A DNA stretch of 18,505 bases, from NCBI GenBank assembly GCA_900546085.1, contig URBS01000028.1, forward strand, positions 1 through 18,505. The letters run 5' to 3'. Below are positions 1 to 7,300 of this stretch, piece after piece (positions within the stretch are counted from its first letter, which is position 1; the number at the start of each line of letters is the position of its first letter). The stretch is from an uncultured Collinsella sp. (GTDB taxonomy: Bacteria; Actinomycetota; Coriobacteriia; Coriobacteriales; Coriobacteriaceae). The notes below the pieces were generated by a model. That model was not told the origin of the DNA, did no database searches, and saw nothing but the letters and a program-made list of their open reading frames with translations. The position numbers were made by a program, and so were the translations under genes.

Positions 1-50
1 CATACGAGATAAGCTAGTGACTGGAGTTCAGACGTGTGCTCTTCCGATCT
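1..50. other. Illumina P7 index adapter (sequencing artefact, not genomic)
   Basis: The first 50 bases match the 3' part of an Illumina indexed P7 PCR primer. CATACGAGAT is followed by a six-base index (AAGCTA) and then by the read-2 primer sequence, which ends in CTCTTCCGATCT at base 50. Read forward it gives the peptide TGVQTCALPI, and on the other strand it gives the complement of AGATCGGAAGAGC; both are well-known contamination signatures. Genomic sequence starts at base 51. Any start codon or protein N-terminus placed in these bases is false. Confidence 0.98.
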
Positions 51-1312
51 ATATGTACCATCACTACCTCGACGACATCAAGCTTTTTGGCGAGATGGGC
101 TTTAAGTGCTACCGCATGTCCATCAACTGGAGCCGTATCTTCCCCAACGGCGACGAGGCCGAGCCCAACCAGGCCGGCATCGAGTTCTACCGCCGCGTGT
201 TCCAGGCCTGTCAGGAGCAGGGCATCGAGCCCATGGTCACCCTCAGCCACTATGAGCTGCCCTATGGCCTGTCCAAAAACTACGGCGGCTGGAAGAACCC
301 CAAGCTCATCGATTTCTATCTCAACTACGCCCGCACCGTCATGACCGAGTACAAGGGGCTGGTGCGCTACTGGCTCACCTTTAACGAGATCAATTGCCTG
401 CTCATGGGCGGTTTTGGCGGCGTGATGGGCGGCGGCATGGTGCCCGAGGCAACTGACACGCCCATGGCCTTTGGCAACTGCGACTGGGACGATCCACAGG
501 CGCGCTTCGATGCCCTGCACCACCAGTTCCTGGCGAGCGCCAAGTGTGTCACCATGGGCCATCAGATCGATCCCCAGAACAAGATCGGCTGCATGATCGC
601 CGGCAACGCCTGCTACCCGCACACGTGCAATCCGGCCGACGTCCTGGCGGCGCAAAAGCAACAGCGCGAGATGAACTTCTACTGCGGCGACGTGCAGGTG
701 CGCGGTGCGTATCCCTCGTGGGCGCCCAGCGTGTGGCGCCGCGAAGGCGTGCACGTGGAGGTCTCGCCCGAGGACGCCGCCACGCTGGCCGCCGGCAAGG
801 TCGACTTCTACAGCTTTAGCTACTACATGAGCGCCACGGCCACGGCCGACCCGGTGCTGCTGGAGCAAGGCAACATCTTTGGTGGTGCCGGCAACGAGTA
901 TCTTAAGAAGAGCGATTGGGGTTGGGCGATTGATCCCGAGGGCCTGCGCTACTACCTGGAGGAGGTCTACGACCGCTACCAGGTGCCGCTGATGATCGTC
1001 GAGAACGGCCTGGGCGCCGTGGACGAGGTCGAGGCGGACGGTTCGATCCACGACGGCTACCGCATCGATTACCTGCGTGAGCATATCAAGCAGATGGAGA
1101 TTGCCATCGAGGACGGCGTGGACCTGATGGGCTACACCATGTGGGGCTGCATCGATTTGGTGAGCGCCTCGACCGGTGAGATGAAGAAGCGCTACGGCTT
1201 TATCTACGTCGACAAGGACAACGACGGCAACGGCACGCTCGCCCGCAGCCGCAAGGACAGCTTCTTCTGGTACAAGAAGGTCATCGAGTCCAACGGCGCC
1301 GACCTGGCCTAG
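51..1312 (+). CDS. 6-phospho-beta-glucosidase, glycoside hydrolase family 1 (5'-truncated)
   Basis: This is a family GH1 retaining glycosidase, predicted to split phosphorylated beta-glucosides such as cellobiose-6-phosphate or aryl-glucoside phosphates in the cytoplasm after PTS uptake. About 419 residues remain. The family is usually about 470-480 long, so some 55-65 N-terminal residues are missing, and the reading frame runs straight from adapter into the gene. The acid/base glutamate is in TFNE (codon 386-388) and the nucleophile is in IVENGLG (codon 1001-1003). The segment SASTGEMKKRYGFIYVD (about 1157-1210) carries the Ser, Lys and Tyr spacing that binds the 6-phosphate in BglA/BglB/AscB-type enzymes, which favours a phospho-glucosidase over a plain beta-glucosidase. 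The exact substrate is not resolved. A palindromic repeat with a T-run follows the stop. Confidence 0.93.
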
Positions 1313-1339
1313 CCAAGTCTCAACCAGCGTAAACGCCGC

Positions 1340-1379
1340 AACCGCCACAAAGGGGCCAGGCACCTTTGTGGTGGTTTTT
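1340..1379 (+). terminator. Family A palindromic repeat, copy 1; likely terminator of the GH1 gene
   Basis: ACCGCCACAAAGG (1341-1353) pairs with CCTTTGTGGTGGT (1363-1375), with one G-T wobble, across a nine-base loop (GGCCAGGCA). Five T follow. It lies 28 bases after the GH1 stop, so it fits a Rho-independent terminator. The stem and loop recur at 2912, 3871 and 14636, so it is also a dispersed repeat. Confidence 0.75.
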
Positions 1380-1382
1380 GCT

Positions 1383-1419
1383 TTGGTAGATGTGTGGGAC
1401 ATGCCTTACAATCTACCAA
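1383..1419 (+). promoter_or_regulatory. Candidate promoter of the MFS gene with an overlapping dyad operator
   Basis: TTGGTA (1383-1388) and TACAAT (1407-1412), 18 bases apart, form a plausible -35/-10 pair. The perfect inverted repeat TTGGTAGAT (1383-1391) and ATCTACCAA (1411-1419) overlaps exactly these two boxes, which is where a dimeric repressor or activator would bind. Transcription would start near 1420, leaving a leader of about 130 bases. The promoter is a pattern match only. Confidence 0.5.
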
Positions 1420-1440
1420 GTAGTTCATGACGGGCGAAAA

Positions 1441-1543
1441 AAGGAGAGAAGGGTCCTGATGCGTCCTTAATGTTTCATGCGGACTGATTGATTTGATAGA
1501 CGGTGGCGAATGCCCACCGCCCGTATTCGTATGAAACAAGGAG
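1441..1543 (+). promoter_or_regulatory. Structured mRNA leader of the MFS gene with a possible three-codon leader ORF
   Basis: The purine-rich runs AAGGAG (1441-1446) and AAGGG (1449-1453) precede ATG CGT CCT TAA (1459-1470). Directly after this, GTTTCATGCG (1472-1481) can pair with CGTATGAAAC (1528-1537; one G-T wobble), enclosing a second hairpin, CGGTGG/CCACCG (1501-1506 and 1514-1519). The outer stem ends at the base before the real Shine-Dalgarno AAGGAG (1538-1543). This could be a translational control leader, or merely a stable 5' UTR. It matches no riboswitch class I recognise. Confidence 0.35.
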
Positions 1544-1548
1544 TCTCC

Positions 1549-2829
1549 ATGCTCGCCTCTCTTTTTTCAAAGCCTCAATCATCGCTGTCCGTGCAGGCCA
1601 AGCGCCTGGTGGCGATGCGCTTTCTCGTCTACACCGGGTTTCAGACCAGTTATTTTATCGGCGTCATCGGAACGCTCACCTATGCGGACGACGCTTCGGT
1701 CGTCGCGACATCGCTGGCCGTCCTGTTCATGAACGTTTTCGTGATCCTGGGATCCTTTGCGGGTGGAGCGGCGCTCGACGCATGGGGTCCGCGCCGCCAT
1801 TTCTTGCTGAGCATCGTCGGCACACTCGCAACTGGCACGGCGATCATCGCTTTTGGTAGCGCGACCGGCATCGTCCTGCTCGGCGCGGTGTTTCTGGGCT
1901 TTGTGATGGGATTCGCCCAGCCCATCGCCACGTCCTATCCGGCCTACCTCACCGACGATCCTGTCGAGCTCAAAGACATCAACTCCGCCATCGCCATGTT
2001 TTCAAACGTGAGTATCATCGTTGGCCCCACGCTGGGCGGCTTTGTCGCGGCGGCTGCGTCGTCGCGCGCGGTGTTTGTGCTCATGATGCTCTTTACCGTG
2101 CTGGCGCTCGTCGCCGGTTGGGGCTTTAGGCCGCAGACCAGCCATGTCGCCGGGCATGCGGATGCCGATTCGGCAGAGGAAGGGGAGCGTGCGGGACAAA
2201 GCTCCAACCCCAGCGCATCCTCCCGTGCCACCTTCGCAGCCAGCATCAAGACAGTCTTCACCAACAGCGTTCTCGCCCTGCTGTTTTGCATCATCTTCCT
2301 CTCGAACTTTGGCTACGGTGCCTTCGATCCGCTCGAGTCGTTTTTCTATCGCGATGTTCTGCACGTTGGCGTTGAGTGGATGGGCTGGCTCTCGTCTGCC
2401 TGCGGTGTCGGCGCGGTGCTGGGTGCCGTGCTCGCGCTCCGCTTGCCGCCGCACCTGGTCAACCTTAAAACGCTGCTCGTGGCGCTTATGTCCGTGGGCC
2501 TGGGAAGTCTGCTCTATGTGGGGACACCGTACGTGGGCGTGGCCCTTGTCGGCCAGATTGCACTGGGCATAGCTTGGGGTGTCGTCAACCCGCTCCACAA
2601 CACCATTGTGCAGACGACGGCTCCGCTCGAGCAGCTTGGTCGCGTCAATTCGGTCATGGGCTTTGGCAATATGTTCGCTGGTGTGGCCCCTCTGGCGATT
2701 GCCCCGTGGCTGGCGGCAACATTTGGCGTACAACGGACACTCGTGGGGGCAGGCATGGTCGTGACGGCGGTCCCTGCGGCGTTGCTGCTGTTTGGTCGCA
2801 GGCATTTTGATCGTGCCGCAAGGCAGTAA
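1549..2829 (+). CDS. Major facilitator superfamily transporter
   Basis: This is a predicted 426-residue inner-membrane MFS permease with about twelve hydrophobic segments. The ATG at 1549 was chosen because AAGGAG lies five bases upstream; in-frame ATGs at 1510 and 1531 have no such site, and 1531 sits inside a predicted RNA stem. The MFS loop 2-3 signature is visible as GGAALDAWGPRR (residues 72-83). A hydrophilic stretch at about residues 195-235 links the two six-helix halves. The overall look is that of a drug or small-metabolite exporter (MFS_1/MFS_3 type), but the substrate cannot be told from sequence. It probably has its own promoter at 1383-1412. A family B palindrome begins on the last base of its stop codon. 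Confidence 0.85.
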   Translation: MLASLFSKPQSSLSVQAKRLVAMRFLVYTGFQTSYFIGVIGTLTYADDASVVATSLAVLFMNVFVILGSFAGGAALDAWGPRRHFLLSIVGTLATGTAIIAFGSATGIVLLGAVFLGFVMGFAQPIATSYPAYLTDDPVELKDINSAIAMFSNVSIIVGPTLGGFVAAAASSRAVFVLMMLFTVLALVAGWGFRPQTSHVAGHADADSAEEGERAGQSSNPSASSRATFAASIKTVFTNSVLALLFCIIFLSNFGYGAFDPLESFFYRDVLHVGVEWMGWLSSACGVGAVLGAVLALRLPPHLVNLKTLLVALMSVGLGSLLYVGTPYVGVALVGQIALGIAWGVVNPLHNTIVQTTAPLEQLGRVNSVMGFGNMFAGVAPLAIAPWLAATFGVQRTLVGAGMVVTAVPAALLLFGRRHFDRAARQ

Positions 2830-2893
2830 AACCATCACAACATTCGATGAAAATCGCGATTTTGCCGAAAAACATCGAATGTTGTGATGGTTT
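2829..2893. repeat. Family B palindromic repeat, copy 1
   Basis: Two perfect 21-base complementary arms (2829-2849 and 2873-2893; core ACCATCACAACATTCGA) flank a 23-base centre that itself holds the perfect palindrome AAAATCGCGATTTT (2850-2863). The left arm starts on the last base of the MFS stop codon. A second copy with the same arm and centre lengths lies at 14682-14746. As RNA it would be a very stable hairpin. It is followed 18 bases later by a family A repeat. Confidence 0.9.
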
Positions 2894-2911
2894 GGCCCGC
2901 AAACGTCATTT

Positions 2912-2949
2912 CCACCACAAAGGAGCCAGGCACCTTTGTGGTGGTTTTT
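2912..2949 (+). repeat. Family A palindromic repeat, copy 2; terminator-like
   Basis: The perfect 12-base arms CCACCACAAAGG (2912-2923) and CCTTTGTGGTGG (2933-2944) enclose the loop AGCCAGGCA and are followed by five T. Copies 1 and 2 also share the trailing TTTTTGCTTT. The hairpin would stop transcription coming from the MFS gene. Confidence 0.85.
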
Positions 2950-3038
2950 GCTTTAACGGGCCGCGCCTGCGCCTTGGTATACCATGTACGCCGTTTGCGA
3001 ATATACCCCACACCGCCGCACAACCCAGAAAGGCCCCC

Positions 3039-3860
3039 ATGGACACTACCTTCAGCCACATCAAAGCCGTGTTCTGCGATATCGACGGCACACTGCTCAC
3101 GAGCCAGCACACGGTGTCCCCGCGCACCGTGGCGGCGATCCGCGCCCTGCGCGAGCGCGGTGTGCTCTTTGGCCTGTGCACCGGGCGCGACGCCCACGCG
3201 ACCGAGGCCATGTACGAGCTCTGGGGCATCGAAGGCCTGGTGGACGTGCTCGTGGGTTGCGGTGGCGCCGAGGTCATCGACCGTGCGCACGACATCAACG
3301 AGCTGAGCTATCCGCTGCCGGGCGAGACCATCGCGCGCATCTGCAAGCACATGGCGGACCTTCCGGCAACGCCCGTCTGCCCCCGAGACGGCGTGTTCTA
3401 CGTGCCCGAGAGCAATGCGTGCGTCGAGCACCTGTCGCGCGTCGACGGCGTGCCCTACCAGGTGGTCGATTTTGCCGAGTTCTTGCGCGGGCCGCAGCCC
3501 AAGGTGATGTTTACCATGGCACCCGAGGTAATGCCGCGGGTGATTGAGCGGGCGTCGACGTTTGCCGATGACACTGTTAAGGCGGCAGCTCTGCAAACCA
3601 CGCAGCGGCTCTACGAATTCATGGATCCGCGCGTGTCCAAGACTCGCGGCCTTGTGCGCGTGGCGGAGCTCAACGACATGGAGCTCCAGAACATCTGCGT
3701 GTTTGGCGATGCCGATAACGACACCTGCATGGTGGCCGACGCCGGCGTGGGCGTTGCCATGGCAAACGGCAGCGCCGCCACCCGCGCCGCCGCCGATTTT
3801 GTAACCGCCAGCAACGACAATGACGGCATTGCGGTCTTTATCGAGGAACATCTTCTGTAG
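3039..3860 (+). CDS. Cof-type HAD-IIB family hydrolase (sugar-phosphate phosphatase-like)
   Basis: This is a 273-residue cytoplasmic phosphatase of the haloacid dehalogenase superfamily. All four HAD motifs are visible: DIDGT near residues 14-18 (nucleophile and acid Asp), LCTGRD (motif II Thr), a Lys in VSKTRGL (motif III) and GDADNDTCMV (motif IV). The large cap between motifs II and III is typical of subclass IIB (Cof, YidA, YbiV types), whose members usually act on sugar phosphates, pyridoxal phosphate or flavin phosphates; the substrate here is unknown. The ATG at 3039 is preceded by AGAAAGG (3027-3033). The frame is open further upstream, but that part crosses the two palindromic repeats and is not coding. 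The palindrome TGGTATACCA (2975-2984), with a -10-like TATACC, may mark its promoter, though no good -35 is seen. Confidence 0.9.
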   Translation: MDTTFSHIKAVFCDIDGTLLTSQHTVSPRTVAAIRALRERGVLFGLCTGRDAHATEAMYELWGIEGLVDVLVGCGGAEVIDRAHDINELSYPLPGETIARICKHMADLPATPVCPRDGVFYVPESNACVEHLSRVDGVPYQVVDFAEFLRGPQPKVMFTMAPEVMPRVIERASTFADDTVKAAALQTTQRLYEFMDPRVSKTRGLVRVAELNDMELQNICVFGDADNDTCMVADAGVGVAMANGSAATRAAADFVTASNDNDGIAVFIEEHLL

Positions 3861-3870
3861 CGCCTGGGGG

Positions 3871-3908
3871 CAGCCACAAAGAGGGCAGAGCGCCTTTGTG
3901 GTGGTTTT
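3871..3908 (+). repeat. Family A palindromic repeat, copy 3 (degenerate)
   Basis: CCACAAAG (3874-3881) pairs with CTTTGTGG (3894-3901). The loop is longer and altered (12 bases), and four T follow the conserved CCTTTGTGGTGG. It begins 11 bases after the HAD stop codon and directly precedes an unrelated canonical terminator, so it may be redundant for termination. Confidence 0.7.
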
Positions 3909-3910
3909 CC

Positions 3911-3946
3911 AAGCGTTCCAACAGTCGATTGTTGGAACGCTTTTTT
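3911..3946 (+). terminator. Rho-independent terminator after the HAD gene
   Basis: AAGCGTTCCAACA (3911-3923) pairs perfectly with TGTTGGAACGCTT (3930-3942) around the six-base loop GTCGAT and runs into six T (3941-3946). This is a textbook intrinsic terminator that separates the HAD gene from the pilus locus. Confidence 0.92.
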
Positions 3947-4398
3947 GTAGCGAGGAGATTTGCAGCCGGTAACATGCGATGTCATTCAAGTGTCGATGTA
4001 TGAACATGTCGGCACACACTGGTTGTGTAGTAATTGACCAATTAGCTCAAAACTAATATTTGCAGGTAGATATACTGCCATTCACGGCGCAATTTTGACC
4101 GTTCACAGATTGAGCGGGTTAAAACAAAATGTTGTACAAACAATGATAAAGTGTCATTTATCTAGATTTGCTAACGAGTTTACCAGCGTCTTTCCGAAAT
4201 TTAACCCTCGAAAAACAATGCATAGTTTGAATAATTGTCAAGAAGTTAAGGCAACGTAAAGCAAAACTGACATTGTTAGGCTTGCGTTGTTTAAACAAAG
4301 AGTAATAATATGCATATCGAGCGCGAGCAATTATAGGTTGCGCGCCCAAGTTTGATGGTGAAAGAGCAAGATCGCGGTCTCTTGGGGAGGAGACATCG
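3947..4398 (+). promoter_or_regulatory. AT-rich upstream region of the pilus operon with candidate promoters
   Basis: I see no gene in these 450 bases, which are much richer in A+T than the flanks. The best promoter guess is TTGCGT (4282-4287) with TAATAT (4306-4311), 18 bases apart; the perfect palindrome TTGTTTAAACAA (4287-4298) sits in the spacer as a possible operator. Other weaker pairs are TTGACC 4095 with TTAAAA 4119, and TTGACC 4034 with TATTTG 4057. GATAAA/TTTATC (4145-4150 and 4157-4162) forms a further small dyad. The length and composition suggest several regulatory inputs. A strong Shine-Dalgarno, GGGGAGGAG, lies at 4383-4391. Confidence 0.45.
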
Positions 4399-7300
4399 AT
4401 GAAAGCGAATTCGGATAAATCTAAGCAGAGTAATAAAGCGACGCGCCGTGTGCTGGCAGGCGTTTTGTGCGGAGCCTCCGTTTTGAGCCTGGTACTGTCG
4501 CTCGTCATGCCTCCGATCTCGCAGGCCATTGCCAACGATGCCCAGACGGTTTCTACCGAGGAAACTGTGATGGGGGGGGGTTCCTCAAGTGAGTCTACTG
4601 ATGTAGGCAACACCAACAACGGGGATACCGAAAACCAGAATAGTGACGATGCTGCGGGCGACGACGAAATCCAGCAGGAGGAGCAGCCCAAGGACGAGTC
4701 GCAGGCAGAAGAAAATGAAGCGATCGACGATGGCGCTGGTTCGTCAGCCGAGGAGGCTGTGGCGAGCGAAGAGACAGCCACGGACATCAAGAATGCCGGT
4801 GACTTGCAGGGAAAGCTTCTAGGCGTTGAGGAAAATCAAACCGCCAGCTTTACGCTTGCGGCTGATATTGACTTTCCTGGTGAAATCACACTTAACAAAG
4901 GCGGCAGCAATATCACCCTTGACCTAAGTGGTCATAAGATTAAGCACTCGAGCGCCGACAAGCCGTTATTCAATGTTGCCGGTGGTGCGTCACTTACAAT
5001 TAGGGATTCTGCACAGGTGGGTGAGACGGTCAGCGAGGGCCAGCAGCTAGCTGATCAGGGGCAGAGCCTGAATGCCGATAATTATGACAAGAATGCCGCC
5101 AAGTATGGCAAGAATGCCGAACTGACTTACGATAACGATAACATTCCATCTAATCTTACCTACTACGTGACCGAATCGTCCCCGAGCGGAACAGGCACAA
5201 CCGAGACACTTGTCAAACATGACGTTGAGATTAAAGGCGCCATCGTGGCGTGCGGCGGCAACGCAAATCTAAAGCTCATCAATCTATATAACAACAACGG
5301 CAAGGGCGGCACGTTTAACCTTGTGAGCGGCGTGATCACGCAAAAACAAGGCGGCAGCGTTAGCAGCTTGGTCTATGCCGAGAACGGCTCTACCGTCAAC
5401 ATGCGCGGCGGCTATGTGTGTGGAGCTTCTGGCTCGGGTGCGGGCGGCGGAATTGAAATACACGGTAATTCGACCCTCGAGGTTTCCGGTGGCGTAATTG
5501 CCGGCAACAGTGCTCCTAGTGGCGGTGGTGTGTATGCTAAAGACTCCACGGTCAACATAACTAATGGCGTAATCTCCGGCAACAGCACGCTTGCTACTGG
5601 TGTTGGTTTCGGCGGCGGCATCATGGCCGAAGGCGGCAGCGTTACTGTTTCTGGTGGCTACATTACTAACAATAAATATGCCAATTACTGTGGTAACGAT
5701 GGTAATGGCGATCATGGCGGTGCTGGACTTGCCGCTAAAAACGGTACTCATGTCACCATTTCGGGCGGCCAGATCACGGGCAACTATTCTGAGGAAGCCG
5801 GCGGCGGCGTCTATGTGACCGACATCGAACACCAAGGGGCGAGCTCGCGCAAGACAATGGCATGGCTCAACATTACGGGGGGAACTATTGCCTCTAACGT
5901 GAGTTTTCGCTCTGAGGGTGCCGGCATTCGCGTGGGCCAGATGGTTGACGCGATGATAAAAGGAACGTCAAATTCAAATCCAGTCTATATCACTAATAAC
6001 CACTGCATGTCTCGCTTTGACTGGGGTGGAGGCGGCATCTTCGTCCAGGGCGATTCTAAGGTCGCGTCTAATGCTGGTAGGCTATTTGTCTATAACTCCT
6101 ATATAAGCAGCAATGAGGCCGGTGGCTACGGTGGCGGCGTTGCGGTTTGCCCGACGGGTAAGACTTTGGTGACAGGCACCGACGGCACGGCGATTTTCGG
6201 TAATACTTCTGCCGGAAATGAGCAAAACGCGAACGACTACGAATCCGTGAGTAATACAGGCAATAACGGCACCCCCCATCTTTCCGGCGGTGGTCACGGT
6301 AAGGACCAGGACTCCGACGCCTACAATGCCGAAGTGTTTCGCGAAAACGGCCACGCGGACTTCTTCCTTGCGGCGGAGGGTCATACGACTCCGATCGCGG
6401 CGGTGATTGGCAAAATGCTTGGCGGCGGCGATGCTAAGTATCGGGGAAGCTTAGAGCTCCAGAAAGCCATTACTATCCCCGCTAACGGTGGCGTGCAGGT
6501 ATATAAAAGCATCGGCCTGAGTTCGGATGTTAAGGCTCAAGACCCCGAGGCGATCAATGCGCGAAAGGCTGCGCTAGAGGCGGGCGCGACGTTTATCACG
6601 GGCAATTATTCCTGGAACCATGGCGGCGGCATCATGTCGAACGGCGACCTGTACATGGGCGCGCCTGAGGACACGTATGTCTATCCGAGCCTCAAGCTCA
6701 AGGCGACCAAGAAGCTGGAAGGCCGCAAGCTCAATGATGGGGAGTTCTCCTTTACGGTGTATCGCAAGGATTCAGACGACCCTTTGGCTGGCACGACAGC
6801 TGGCACGACATTCAATCGCGACGTTTGCACCGAGGTTGGAACAGCAGCAAATGATGCAGAAGGCAGCATTACGTTTGACCTTGGTGAACAATTCGCATCG
6901 AGTGGCGCGGGTAACGAAATCACATACTACTTGGTCGAAGACCCCGGTGGTGATTCTGGCATCACGTACGACTCCAGCGTGTATAAGATTGTGGTGACGG
7001 CCGAAGATACCAAGACCTTGCTCATGTCTGTTCCGAGTAAAGAAAACTCAAGCCAACTGAAGGATCTTTACATCCATAACTACACGATTAAAAACGTCGG
7101 TGTAACCAAGTACGAATTCCGCGAGTCGTCTGGGAAGTGGGAGAACGTAAAAGCGAGGAGCAAGGTGCAGAAGAGTGGAGACTATTATCCAATTATCTGT
7201 GAGGGTGACTCCACGACTTTCACTAACAAGTTCACTCCGTACGACTCGAAGGGCTCCTGGACGCCTATGGCGACTAAGGTCGTTGAGGGTGGCGAGATGA

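Noticed and set aside
17..52. GTG start at 17 for the GH1 gene
   Set aside because: These codons are adapter sequence. The true start lies beyond the contig end.
14..1402. Long open frame on the minus strand opposite the GH1 gene
   Set aside because: It begins and ends in non-coding or adapter sequence, has no family features (Val/Ala/His-rich) and lies antisense to a clear GH1 gene. GC-rich codons often leave such open shadows.
4158..4790. Minus-strand open frame over the pilus promoter region
   Set aside because: It spans the AT-rich intergenic DNA and the antisense of the pilin linker. Its Ser-rich low complexity is the mirror of the acidic linker.
5400..6300. Tandem DNA repeats in the beta-helix region of the adhesin
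   Set aside because: The rhythm is at protein level (GG, SGG, GN turns). I see no exact DNA repeat units that would recombine.
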